From: CAYOXX01 sp964408025
GTDB taxonomy: Bacteria; Acidobacteriota; DATKUA01
Direction of reading: 5' to 3'
NCBI GenBank assembly: GCA_964408025.1
Contig: CAYOXX010000026.1
Coordinates: 1-35,506, forward strand
DNA: 35,506 bases
The notes under the pieces are model-generated. The model saw nothing but the letters and a program-made list of their open reading frames with translations, did not search any database and was not told the origin of the DNA. The position numbers were made by a program, and so were the translations under genes. Positions within the stretch are counted from its first letter, which is position 1; every line of letters begins with the position of its first letter. This document shows positions 7,749 to 15,341 of this stretch, piece by piece.

Positions 7749-9092
7749 TCACTCCTCCTCGACCGGCGCGTAGTCTTGGAAGCGTGTGAAGTCGCTGAAG
7801 AAGACCAGCTGCACCGTCCCCACCGGGCCGTTGCGGTTCTTGCTGATGATCAGTTCCGCCAGGCCGGCGTTCTCCTCGGTCGGGTTGTAGTACTCCTCAC
7901 GGAAGAGGAAGCAGACCAGGTCGGCGTCCTGCTCGATGTTGCCGCTCTCGCGCAGGTCGGCGAGCATCGGCCTGTGGCCGCTGCGGCTCTCGGGGGCCCT
8001 GGAGAGCTGGCTGAGCGCCAGGATCGGCACCTGCAGCTCCTTGGCCAGCGCCTTCAGCCCATGGGTGATGTAGCCGATCTCGAGGTTGCGGTTCTCGAAG
8101 CGCCGCTCGGTGGTCATCAGCTGCAGGTAGTCGATGATCAGCAGCTGCAGCCCGTGCTCGGCCTTCAGCCGGCGGGCCTTGGCGCGGGTCTCCATGATGC
8201 TGAGTGCCGGGGTGTCGTCGATGAAGACCTTGTAGCGCATGAAGGCGTCGATGCGGGGCGCCAGCCGCTTGAACTCCTCGTCGCTGATCCTGCCGGTGCG
8301 GACCCGCTGGCTGTTGACCCTGGCCTCGGAGCAGATCATGCGCACGAACAGCTGGTCGACGTTCATCTCGAGGCTGAAGAGGCCGACCGAGCCGCCCACA
8401 CGCCCAACGTGGAGGGCGGCGTTGGTGGCCAGCGACGTTTTACCCATGCCCGGCCGGCTGGCGAGCACGATCAGGTCGCCGCGCTGCAGGCCGGCGGTGA
8501 TGTTGTCGAAGTCCATGAAGCCGGTCGGCATGCCGGTGACGCCGCTGCGGGCGTCGACCATCTTGGCCAGCCTCTCCAGCGTTGGGGCGGCCAGCTCCTC
8601 GATGCTGACGAAGCCGGAGCCGCGCATCCCCTCGTCGGCGATGCCGAAGATGGCGCTCTGGGCGCGGTCAATAATTTTCCGGGTGTCTTCCTCGGCCAGA
8701 AAACCCTCGTTGACTATGCGGGTGCCGGCGTCGATCAGCCGGCGCAGCAGCGACTTGTCCTTGACGATGCGCGCGTAGTGCTCGATGTTGGAGTAGCGCG
8801 GCAGCCCGTCTATCAGGCTGCTCAGGTAGGCCGCGCCGCCGGCCTCTTCGAGGCTGCCCTCGCGGGCCAGCGCCTCCCGCAGGGTCACCATGTCGATCGC
8901 CTCGGCGGCGCCCCTTTCGCTGATGGCGGCGAAGGCGCGGAACACCCGCCGGTGGCTCTCGAGGTAGAAGTCGTCGGCGCGTAGAACCTGGGCCGCTTGG
9001 TTGAAGAGGCTGCTGTCGAGCAGGATCGCGCCCAGCACAGCCTTCTCGGCCTCCAGATTGTGCGGCGCCAGGCGCTCGGCCGCCGTGCTCAT
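7749..9092 (-). CDS. dnaB: Replicative DNA helicase DnaB
   Basis: 447 residues, normal for the family, with no intein. The N-terminal DnaB domain (about 8-105: PHNLEAEKAVLGAILLD) interacts with primase. The RecA-like helicase domain has Walker A SRPGMGKT (212-219), Walker B LLIIDYLQLM, LSQLSRAPESR, DLRESGNIEQDADLV and the C-terminal KNRNGPVGTVQL. It unwinds DNA ahead of the fork as a ring-shaped hexamer. The ATG at 9092 is preceded by a G-rich ribosome site (GGGGGG). A promoter at 9128-9156 lies about 36 bp upstream, making dnaB the first gene of the five-gene minus-strand operon. Confidence 0.97.
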   Translation of the reverse strand: MSTAAERLAPHNLEAEKAVLGAILLDSSLFNQAAQVLRADDFYLESHRRVFRAFAAISERGAAEAIDMVTLREALAREGSLEEAGGAAYLSSLIDGLPRYSNIEHYARIVKDKSLLRRLIDAGTRIVNEGFLAEEDTRKIIDRAQSAIFGIADEGMRGSGFVSIEELAAPTLERLAKMVDARSGVTGMPTGFMDFDNITAGLQRGDLIVLASRPGMGKTSLATNAALHVGRVGGSVGLFSLEMNVDQLFVRMICSEARVNSQRVRTGRISDEEFKRLAPRIDAFMRYKVFIDDTPALSIMETRAKARRLKAEHGLQLLIIDYLQLMTTERRFENRNLEIGYITHGLKALAKELQVPILALSQLSRAPESRSGHRPMLADLRESGNIEQDADLVCFLFREEYYNPTEENAGLAELIISKNRNGPVGTVQLVFFSDFTRFQDYAPVEEE

Positions 9093-9127
9093 CTCATCCC
9101 CCCGCCACCGGTCGGGCTAGCTGCGCA

Positions 9128-9156
9128 ATTCTAACGGCCGACACAGACCATTGCAA
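9128..9156 (-). promoter_or_regulatory. Sigma70-type promoter of the dnaB-alr-mla operon
   Basis: On the minus strand, TTGCAA (9151-9156) and TAGAAT (9128-9133) are separated by exactly 17 bp. Predicted transcription start is near 9121, giving a leader of about 29 nt with the G-rich ribosome site before the dnaB ATG. Confidence 0.6.
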
Positions 9157-9194
9157 GACGGGGTAACAAAGCTATATCATGTCTAGTTAAGGCG

Positions 9195-9203
9195 TGATAG
9201 AAT
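9195..9203 (+). promoter_or_regulatory. Extended -10 promoter for the PIN/TRAM gene
   Basis: TGATAGAAT (TG at 9195-9196, TAGAAT at 9198-9203) is an extended -10 element on the plus strand. No good -35 box lies 16-18 bp upstream, which is normal for extended -10 promoters. The leader to the ATG at 9276 would be about 65 nt and includes the hairpin at 9237-9260. Confidence 0.4.
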
Positions 9204-9236
9204 TGCAGTTTAGTGCTGATCGGCACCAAACATATA

Positions 9237-9260
9237 CGCAGTTATTACTGATAAACTGCG
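9237..9260 (+). promoter_or_regulatory. Leader hairpin abutting the PIN/TRAM ribosome site
   Basis: A 7-bp stem (CGCAGTT/AACTGCG) encloses a 10-nt loop. Its last base is the first G of the GGAGG ribosome site (9260-9264). It could tune translation initiation; this is seen only as sequence symmetry. Confidence 0.35.
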
Positions 9261-9275
9261 GAGGTAAGGCAAAAG

Positions 9276-10328
9276 ATGTGTCGTTGGCTCGTGAGGATGT
9301 TGGTGGTGGTGGCGGGAGCCCTCGTCGGTTGGTCCTGGCCGCCTTTGGGCCTCGAGCCTGTCGAGGGCGCGCTTGTCGGCACTCTGTTGGCGATGGTCCT
9401 GGCAGGCGGGCTGGCGCTGTTCGAACGCGGCACTCCGGGGACGATCTTCGGCCTCATCGCCGGATTCGTCGTTGCCGCGTTTCTGGCTGGAATCCTCAAC
9501 TCGCTCATCTTCGGTGCGCTTGACTCGGAACAGAGCCGCGGACTTGTTGCGGTGCGCTATGTCATCATCATCGCCTTCTGTGCCACCGGCACGTCGGTCG
9601 GCGTGCGATGCGGCCGCTGGCTCACGCCGGAGAACCTGAGGTCGGTTTTCGACGAGAACAAGAGCCGGCGACGCTTCAAGATCCTCGACACCAGCGTGAT
9701 CATCGACGGCCGCGTCGCCGACATCTGCGAGACCGGCTTTCTGGACGGCGTCCTGGTGGTGCCGCAGTTCGTGCTCGGCGAGCTGCAGCAGATCGCCGAC
9801 TCGAGCCACTCGCTCAAGCGCAATCGCGGCCGCCGCGGCCTCGAGATCCTGCAAAGGATCCAGAAGCAGGCCGGCGTGCAGGTGCATATCTCAGAGAAAG
9901 ATTTTCCCGACATCCCGGAGGTCGACCTGAAGCTGATCGAGATGGCCCGACAGATGAGCGGCAAGATCGTCACCAACGACTTCAACCTCAACAAGGTGGC
10001 CCAGCTGCGGGGCGTCGAGGTGCTGAACATCAACGAGCTGGCCAACGCCGTCAAGCCGGTGGTGCTGCCCGGCGAGATCATGCGCGTCTTCCTGCTCAAG
10101 GAGGGCAAGGAAGTCGGCCAGGCGGTCGGCTACCTCGACGACGGCACCATGGTCGTGGTCGACAACGCCCGCCACCTCATCGGCGCCACCGTCGAACTGG
10201 TCGTCACCTCGGTGCTGCAGACCACGGCCGGCAAGATGATCTTCGGCAAGACCGAGAACGACGGCACGGCCGGCAACAGCATGCCTCCCCCGGAGTACTA
10301 CAACCGCAACCGCAACAACCGCTCCTGA
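9276..10328 (+). CDS. YacL-type PIN/TRAM-domain membrane protein
   Basis: 350 residues. The N-terminal hydrophobic part (about 5-112) holds roughly four membrane segments. The cytoplasmic part has a PIN nuclease-fold domain (about 134-255) with conserved acids in ILDTSVIIDGRVADIC, VPQFVLGELQQIAD and IVTNDFNLNKVAQLRG. A C-terminal TRAM domain (about 262-330) contains PGEIMRVFLLKEGKEVGQAVGYLDDGTMVVV. This order matches the B. subtilis YacL family, proposed to be membrane-bound RNases; the substrate is unknown. GGAGG at 9260-9264 precedes the ATG with a somewhat long spacing of 11 nt. It is transcribed alone, divergent from dnaB and convergent with the macro-domain gene. Confidence 0.92.
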   Translation: MCRWLVRMLVVVAGALVGWSWPPLGLEPVEGALVGTLLAMVLAGGLALFERGTPGTIFGLIAGFVVAAFLAGILNSLIFGALDSEQSRGLVAVRYVIIIAFCATGTSVGVRCGRWLTPENLRSVFDENKSRRRFKILDTSVIIDGRVADICETGFLDGVLVVPQFVLGELQQIADSSHSLKRNRGRRGLEILQRIQKQAGVQVHISEKDFPDIPEVDLKLIEMARQMSGKIVTNDFNLNKVAQLRGVEVLNINELANAVKPVVLPGEIMRVFLLKEGKEVGQAVGYLDDGTMVVVDNARHLIGATVELVVTSVLQTTAGKMIFGKTENDGTAGNSMPPPEYYNRNRNNRS

Positions 10329-10341
10329 TATCACGGGGATG

Positions 10342-10373
10342 AGGGGTCAGTCCTTCACCTGGAACTGACCCCT
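10342..10373. terminator. Palindrome between convergent genes, probable bidirectional terminator
   Basis: A perfect 10-bp stem (AGGGGTCAGT at 10342-10351, ACTGACCCCT at 10364-10373) lies between the PIN/TRAM stop and the end of the macro-domain gene. Its right arm overlaps the macro stop codon (TAG, 10372-10374). There is no long T-run. The GGGGTCAGT core resembles dispersed REP-type palindromes, so it may be a repeat reused as a terminator. Confidence 0.5.
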
Positions 10374-10914
10374 ATTGCTCCTGTTGCAGATCATTCAGGG
10401 CTCGAAGGTAGGCCCTGTACGTCTCGCCGTCGAAGAGGACGAAGCAGACCAGCTCGAGGCCGCTCCGGCCCCCGAGGTGTTCGGCGGCGGCGGCCAGCGC
10501 GATGGGCGCGGCCTCGTCGAGCGGGTAGCCGTAGACGCCGGTGCTGATCGAGGGGAAGGCGATGCTCTTCAGTCCGTGCTCGTCCGCGATCTCCAGGCTG
10601 GTCTTGTAGGCACCGCGCAGCAGCTCCGGCTCGCCGCTCGCGCCGCTGCTGTAGATCGGGCCGACGGCGTGGATGACGTGCCTGGCCTTGAGGTTGCCGG
10701 CGCCGGTGATCACCGCCGAGCCGGTCGGGCAGCCGCCGATGCGACGGCACTCCTCCATGATGCCCGGCCCGCCGGCGCGGTGGATGGCGCCGTCTACGCC
10801 TCCGCCTCCGCGCAGGCCGCTGTTGGCGGCGTTGACTATGGCGTCCACCGCCTGGTGCGTGATGTCGCCCCTGACCAGCTCCAGCGTGCGGCCGTTGATC
10901 TCGATACTGCTCAT
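10372..10914 (-). CDS. Macro-domain protein, ADP-ribose/O-acetyl-ADP-ribose deacetylase family
   Basis: 180 residues forming a single macro domain of the YmdB/MacroD type. Motifs are VRGDITHQAVDAIVNAANSG (ADP-ribose adenine and catalytic Asn region), the glycine loop GGGGVDGAIHRAGG, TGAGNLKARHVIHAVGP and FPSISTGVYGYP (phosphate-binding loop). Family members hydrolyse O-acetyl-ADP-ribose or remove mono-ADP-ribose from proteins. The protein is cytoplasmic. The start overlaps the stop of the D-aminoacylase-like gene by 4 bp (ATGA), so it is the last gene of a four-gene operon of amide hydrolases. A functional link between them is not obvious. Confidence 0.92.
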   Translation of the reverse strand: MSSIEINGRTLELVRGDITHQAVDAIVNAANSGLRGGGGVDGAIHRAGGPGIMEECRRIGGCPTGSAVITGAGNLKARHVIHAVGPIYSSGASGEPELLRGAYKTSLEIADEHGLKSIAFPSISTGVYGYPLDEAAPIALAAAAEHLGGRSGLELVCFVLFDGETYRAYLRALNDLQQEQ

Positions 10915-12566
10915 CGGTTTACCCGCGGCACGTGCCTTAGCACGCGGCCGGCGCGCTCGCCGAGTTGCCGGCCTTCCCAGACGGCCAGCCTGCCATTGAC
11001 TATAACCGCCCTGATTCCGACGGGGTAGCAGTGCGGGTTGTCCCAGGTGGCGGTGTCGGCGACGATCTCGGGATCGAATACGCAGATGTCGGCGAACATC
11101 CCGCGGGCGATCAGCCCGCGGCCGTGTAGACGGAACGCCTCGGCCGGCAGCGAGGTCATCTTGCGCACCGCCTCGGCGTAGGTCAGCACCCCCAGCTCCC
11201 TGACGTAGAGTCGGAATACGCGCGGGAAGGTGCCGTAATTGCGCGGGTGGGGGACGCCCTCGCCGAGGCTGCAGATGTGGCTGTCGCTGGCGATCATCGT
11301 GCGCGGGTGGCGCATGATGCGCTCGATGTCCTCGTCGGCGAGACAGAAGTAGATCGCCTGGGCGCCGCCCTCGGCCTGGATCTCCATGGTCAGCTCCGCC
11401 GCCTCTTCCGGCGTCGGCTCCCTGCCGCGTTCTTCGAGCAGCTCGACGAAACTCCTGCCCTCCGCGTCGGGGCGGCTCTCGCAGTCGGCGATGCGGATGT
11501 TGGCCGGATCGGAGCCGCCGCGGTCGTGAAGTATGTTCTCGACGATCGCCTCGCGGATGCGCGCCCGCAGCTCTGGATTCTCGAGCCTCTCGGCTAGCCG
11601 CTCGCGGCCGCCCTCGAGGCTCCAGGGCGGGAGAAGCACCGTCAGCGCGGTGCTGGTGGCCGGGTAGGGGTACTGGTCGATGTAGACGGCGATCCCTTCT
11701 TCCAACGCGGCGTCGACCAGGCCCAGCGTCGCGGAGCTCGCTCCCCAGAGGTCGACGCTGGTCACCTTGTGGTGTGAGATCTGGACGCCCAGGCCGGCGC
11801 GGCGGCCGATCTCGATCGTCTCGGCCACTGCGTCGACGACCTCGCGCCCCTCCTCGCGCATGTGGCTGGCGTAGAGGCCGCCGAATTCGGCCGCCGCCTC
11901 GGCCAGCGCCGCCACCTCGTCGGTGTCGGCCCAGGCGCCCGGCGGGTACTTCAGCCCGGTCGAGAGGCCGACCGCCCCCTCCTCCATGCCGCGGCGCACC
12001 AGCCCGCGCATCCGCTCCAGCTCCTCGGCGGTCGGCGGCCGGGCCTCCATGCCCATCACCTGGCGGCGGATCGTGTTGTGTCCGATCAGCAGTGCGACGT
12101 TCAGAGCTGTGCCCTGCACCTCAACCGACTGGAAGAATTCTCCCACCGGGTAGGCGGAGCCGCCGCAGTTGCCGGCGACGACGGTGGTGATCCCCTGGCG
12201 CACCAGGTTCGGCGCGTCCGGAAGCTCGGTCAGCTCTCTGTCGGCGTGGCTGTGGACGTCGATGAAGCCGGGAGTAACGTAGAGCCCGGTGGCGTCGATC
12301 ACCTCGCGTGCCCTGGCGCCGCCGAGGTCGCCAACGGCCGCTATCCGGTCGCCGAGGATCGCCACGTCGGCCTGGAAGGGCTCGCCGCCGCCGCCGTCCA
12401 GGACGGTGCCGTTGACGATCAGCAGGTCGTAGAGCGGATTGGGCGGCGGAGGCTGGTAGTCGGGCGGCAGCGTGCAGGTGGGGCAGCATGCTGGCGAAAG
12501 CAACGCCAGCAGGGCCACAGCCAGTATCACCAGCGCCGCCTCGAGGGTTCGCACGAGGATTTTCAC
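10911..12566 (-). CDS. Exported N-acyl-D-amino-acid deacylase-type amidohydrolase
   Basis: 551 residues. The hydrophobic N-terminus (about 8-26) runs into SPACC, a tentative lipobox, so the enzyme is exported and probably lipid-anchored. The amidohydrolase domain has FIDVHSHAD (His-x-His at 105-107) and AGNCGGSAYP, whose Cys134 matches the zinc-ligand cysteine specific to the D-aminoacylase subfamily. YASHMREEG and ISHHKV supply further His ligands, and IASDSHI the catalytic Asp. This subfamily removes N-acyl groups from D-amino acids or related N-acylated compounds using zinc. All metal ligands appear intact. It overlaps the genes on both sides by 4 bp. The D-amino-acid substrate is inferred from family membership; dihydroorotase-like cyclic amides are an alternative. 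Confidence 0.88.
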   Translation of the reverse strand: MKILVRTLEAALVILAVALLALLSPACCPTCTLPPDYQPPPPNPLYDLLIVNGTVLDGGGGEPFQADVAILGDRIAAVGDLGGARAREVIDATGLYVTPGFIDVHSHADRELTELPDAPNLVRQGITTVVAGNCGGSAYPVGEFFQSVEVQGTALNVALLIGHNTIRRQVMGMEARPPTAEELERMRGLVRRGMEEGAVGLSTGLKYPPGAWADTDEVAALAEAAAEFGGLYASHMREEGREVVDAVAETIEIGRRAGLGVQISHHKVTSVDLWGASSATLGLVDAALEEGIAVYIDQYPYPATSTALTVLLPPWSLEGGRERLAERLENPELRARIREAIVENILHDRGGSDPANIRIADCESRPDAEGRSFVELLEERGREPTPEEAAELTMEIQAEGGAQAIYFCLADEDIERIMRHPRTMIASDSHICSLGEGVPHPRNYGTFPRVFRLYVRELGVLTYAEAVRKMTSLPAEAFRLHGRGLIARGMFADICVFDPEIVADTATWDNPHCYPVGIRAVIVNGRLAVWEGRQLGERAGRVLRHVPRVNR

Positions 12567-13873
12567 TGCCCGTCGCTTTCCCGGGAGAAGCGGTCGCGCA
12601 GGCGCTCCTGCCGGCTCACGGGCGGGATCTCCTTGCCGCGGATGAAGAGCCGCACGACGCTGCTGCGGCTCTGCAGCGGATTGCCGTTCCAGAGCACCAC
12701 GTTGGCGACCTTGCCCGGCGCCAGCGAGCCGGCCCGATCGTCTATACCCAGTATGCGGGCCGGCTGCAGCGTCAGGGCGGCGACCGCCGCCTCCTCGGGC
12801 AGGCCGAAGGCGACCGCCATGCCGGCATGCGTACGCAGCGTGCGGACGCCGTGGGCCGAGCCGGTTGTGAAGGCGAACGGTATGCCGGCCTCGTGCAGCG
12901 TGGCCGCAAGCGAGTAGTAGCGGTCGTAGCGCTCGGTCTGGGCGGGCATCCTGAAGGTGTTGCCCAGGAGCACCGGCACGCCGCGCCGCTCTATCTCATC
13001 GAGCATCCGGTAGGCGTGGGCTGGGTTGAGCAGGATTACCTGCAGCCCGAACTCCTCAGCGACCGCCAGGGCGGAGCGGATCTCCTGAGTCTCCGAGGCC
13101 GCGCAGATCACCTGTATCTCGCTGCGCAGCGCCGGCAGCAGGGCCTCGTAGCGCAGGTCCGTCTTCGGACCAACTGGTTGCGCGCCTTCGCCTTCTGCGG
13201 TTTCCTCTTCGGAGTCCTCATCCGACCGGCTCAGCGCCGCTTCACGCTGTCGGCCGTAGCGCCGGGCGTCGTAGAGCGTCTGGCGGATCGAGGCGACGAT
13301 GCCGATGCGGGTGGAGGGGTAGCTCCCGTCACGCGCGGCCTGGTTGCCGAAGTTAAAGACCAGCGCGACGCCGTCAGCGACCAGCATCTCCTCGACGGTG
13401 CCCCCGGCCAGGTCGACGACCGCCGCCTGGCCGTTGATCGGGTTGCGGCCGCCGGGCGAGACCAGGACGGTGGTGACGCCACCCAGCCTGGACACCGGGA
13501 TGAGGGCCGAATAGGGATTGATGCCGTCGGCGGCGCGCAGCTGCGGCGTGGCCACGGCGGTCGCCTCGTCGGAGTCGTTGGTCATCCGATCGGCGCCCAC
13601 CTCGACCAGCCCGAGGCTGGTGTAGGGATCGATCATCCCCGGCCAGACCCAGAGCCCGGTGGCGTCGATCACGGCCGCACCGTCAGGTACCTCGACTTCG
13701 GCGCCGACCGCCAGTATGAGACCGTCCTCGATCAGGACCGTGCCCGGATCGTAGACGGCGCCGTTGCCGGCGACCACGCGGCCGCCGACTATCGCGATCA
13801 CCTCGGCCCGGGTGGCGACCGTGGCGATCAGCAGCAGTGCGCAAATCAGTGCGATATTAAGAATTCTTCTCAT
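12563..13873 (-). CDS. Exported amidohydrolase-family protein lacking canonical metal ligands
   Basis: 436 residues with a signal peptide (about 1-23, ending TRA). The fold markers of an imidazolonepropionase-like amidohydrolase are present: IVGGRVVAGNGAVYDPGTVLIEDGLI, VIDATGLWVWPGMID, a C-terminal ILGIDDRAGSLAPGKVANVVLWNGNPL. However, the usual metal-binding His-x-His after PG(M)ID is replaced by Pro-Tyr-Thr (IDPYTSLGL, 81-89). The catalytic Asp position near the end reads TTGSAHG (336-342). It is therefore probably not a classical metal-dependent hydrolase. The gene overlaps the D-aminoacylase gene by 4 bp and follows the intact paralogue after 11 bp. It could be a structural partner of that paralogue (inference). 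Confidence 0.85.
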   Translation of the reverse strand: MRRILNIALICALLLIATVATRAEVIAIVGGRVVAGNGAVYDPGTVLIEDGLILAVGAEVEVPDGAAVIDATGLWVWPGMIDPYTSLGLVEVGADRMTNDSDEATAVATPQLRAADGINPYSALIPVSRLGGVTTVLVSPGGRNPINGQAAVVDLAGGTVEEMLVADGVALVFNFGNQAARDGSYPSTRIGIVASIRQTLYDARRYGRQREAALSRSDEDSEEETAEGEGAQPVGPKTDLRYEALLPALRSEIQVICAASETQEIRSALAVAEEFGLQVILLNPAHAYRMLDEIERRGVPVLLGNTFRMPAQTERYDRYYSLAATLHEAGIPFAFTTGSAHGVRTLRTHAGMAVAFGLPEEAAVAALTLQPARILGIDDRAGSLAPGKVANVVLWNGNPLQSRSSVVRLFIRGKEIPPVSRQERLRDRFSRESDGQ

Positions 13874-13884
13874 GGTCGCTCTCC

Positions 13885-15165
13885 TCAGCGCTCAAGGGGG
13901 ATAATCGGATTCTCGATGTCGAACTCGACGCGCCCCTCGATCAACGTCATCACGCAGCGTGTGAAGCTGTCGAGCGGGTGGCGGTCGAATATCGCCAGGT
14001 CGGCGTGCTTGCCGACCTCGAGCGAGCCGCAGAGGTGGTCGATCTCGAGGGCGCGGGCGGGATTGATGGTGATCATCGCCAGCGCCTCGTTTTCGCTGAC
14101 CCCGCAGTAGCCAACCACCTTGGCCGCCTCGCCGTAGAGGCGGCGGATGACGTCGCCGCTGTCGCTGACGATGCAGGTGTTGATGCCGGCCCGCAGCAGC
14201 ATGCCGGGCTGGTACGGGATGGCGTCGAACGCCTCCCACTTGTAGCCCCACCAGTCGGTGTGAGTCAAAATGCTGATGCCCGGTCGCAGGGCGGCGATCT
14301 CGTCGGCCACCTTGTAGGCCTCCAGCGCGTGGCTGAGGCAGAGCAGCGGCAGGTCGTATTCGTTGGCGATCTGTAGCAGTGTGACGATCTCGTGGGCGAC
14401 GTAGCAGTGGCAGTCGATGGAGATCTCGCCCCGCAGCAGGTCGGCCAGCATCTCGAGCTCGAGGTCGCGCCTGGGCGGCTCAGGGTCCTCGCCCTCCTCG
14501 ACGCGGAGCCGGTAGCGCTCCCACTGCTGCGCGTAGTGGCGGGCATCCTCGAGCTTCTGCCGCAGGACGGCGAAGACGCCGGGGCGCGTCGAGGGCATCA
14601 GGTCGCGCCCGCCGTAGACCCACTTCGGATTCTCGCCCAGAGCCATCTTCAGCTGCTGCCTGACGCCGGGGATCAGCATCTCCTCCAGCGGGCGCCCGTA
14701 CTTGAGTTTGACGGTGACGTTGAGGCCGCCGATGACGTTGGCCGAGCCGTGCATCAGCTTGGCTGCGGTCACGCCGCCGGCCAGGGCGCAGTAGATGGCG
14801 TAGTCGTCGGGTACGACCGCGTCGGCCATGCGCACCTGCGGCGTCGAGGGCGAAGTAGCCTCGATTATGTCTCCCCAGGCGAGCGCGATGTGGCTGTGGG
14901 CGTCGATGATGCCCGGCATCACGAACCTGCCCCGGGCGTCGATCACCGTCGCGCCCTCCGGCACCTCCACCGCCGCCCCCGGCCCCACAGCCGCGATCAG
15001 GCCGTCGCGGATCAGGATCACGCCGTCTGTTACGGTTCCTTGGGTAACGGTCAGGACCGTGCCGCCCACTACGGCCACCGTCTCGTCGTCGGCTGGGGCG
15101 GCCCTTGCCCCCGGCGGGAGCAGTAGGATGACTGCAAGTAATGCGATTACTCTAAGTGTTGGCAT
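13885..15165 (-). CDS. Exported metal-dependent amidohydrolase
   Basis: 426 residues from the ATG at 15165, which has a strong GGGAGGG ribosome site. An upstream in-frame start at 15300 would add a charged leader before the signal peptide and would lie upstream of the promoter, so it is rejected. A signal peptide spans about 1-23. The amidohydrolase core includes MPGIIDAHSHIAL (His90-x-His92), CLSHALEAYKVAD, ILTHTDWWGYKW and CIVSDSGDVIRR (Asp335). The C-terminal HLCGSLEVGKHADLAIFD is typical of the imidazolonepropionase/prolidase-like branch. Substrate unknown; dipeptides or small amides are plausible for a periplasmic member. First gene of the operon, followed after 11 bp by its degenerate paralogue. 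Confidence 0.88.
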   Translation of the reverse strand: MPTLRVIALLAVILLLPPGARAAPADDETVAVVGGTVLTVTQGTVTDGVILIRDGLIAAVGPGAAVEVPEGATVIDARGRFVMPGIIDAHSHIALAWGDIIEATSPSTPQVRMADAVVPDDYAIYCALAGGVTAAKLMHGSANVIGGLNVTVKLKYGRPLEEMLIPGVRQQLKMALGENPKWVYGGRDLMPSTRPGVFAVLRQKLEDARHYAQQWERYRLRVEEGEDPEPPRRDLELEMLADLLRGEISIDCHCYVAHEIVTLLQIANEYDLPLLCLSHALEAYKVADEIAALRPGISILTHTDWWGYKWEAFDAIPYQPGMLLRAGINTCIVSDSGDVIRRLYGEAAKVVGYCGVSENEALAMITINPARALEIDHLCGSLEVGKHADLAIFDRHPLDSFTRCVMTLIEGRVEFDIENPIIPLER

Positions 15166-15193
15166 TGTTCCCTCCCAAAGGCTGTGCCGGGAA

Positions 15194-15222
15194 ATTCTAT
15201 GGGACTCACCGGGTGGGCGCAA
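15194..15222 (-). promoter_or_regulatory. Sigma70-type promoter of the amidohydrolase operon
   Basis: On the minus strand, TTGCGC (15217-15222) and TAGAAT (15194-15199) are 17 bp apart. Transcription would start near 15187, giving a leader of about 22 nt that contains GGGAGGG before the ATG at 15165. This supports the chosen start. Confidence 0.6.
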
Positions 15223-15325
15223 GCGGCAGGATCGCGGACCGCCCCGCCACGTGCGCCCGCGGCTTACCGCATTCCCGCGCCAAGCGAAAGCGGTATGCAA
15301 AAGTGTGGTGTCGGCTGCCCTCTTT

Positions 15326-15334
15326 TGTTAAAAT
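15326..15334 (+). promoter_or_regulatory. Extended -10 promoter placing the transcript start at the lptE ATG
   Basis: TGTTAAAAT (TG 15326-15327, TAAAAT 15329-15334) is an extended -10 element on the plus strand. The expected transcript start, about 7 nt downstream, is next to the ATG at 15342. No Shine-Dalgarno sequence lies between them, so the mRNA may be leaderless or nearly so. Confidence 0.4.
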
Positions 15335-15341
15335 CACAGCC

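Noticed and set aside
7125..8984. A 619-codon plus-strand ORF antisense to alr and dnaB
   Set aside because: Composition is that of a shadow (Val/Ala/Gly/Asp/His-rich without motifs), and dnaB and alr are unmistakable on the minus strand.
12488..14110. A 540-codon plus-strand ORF antisense to the amidohydrolases
   Set aside because: No motif or ribosome site; it mirrors the clear minus-strand genes.
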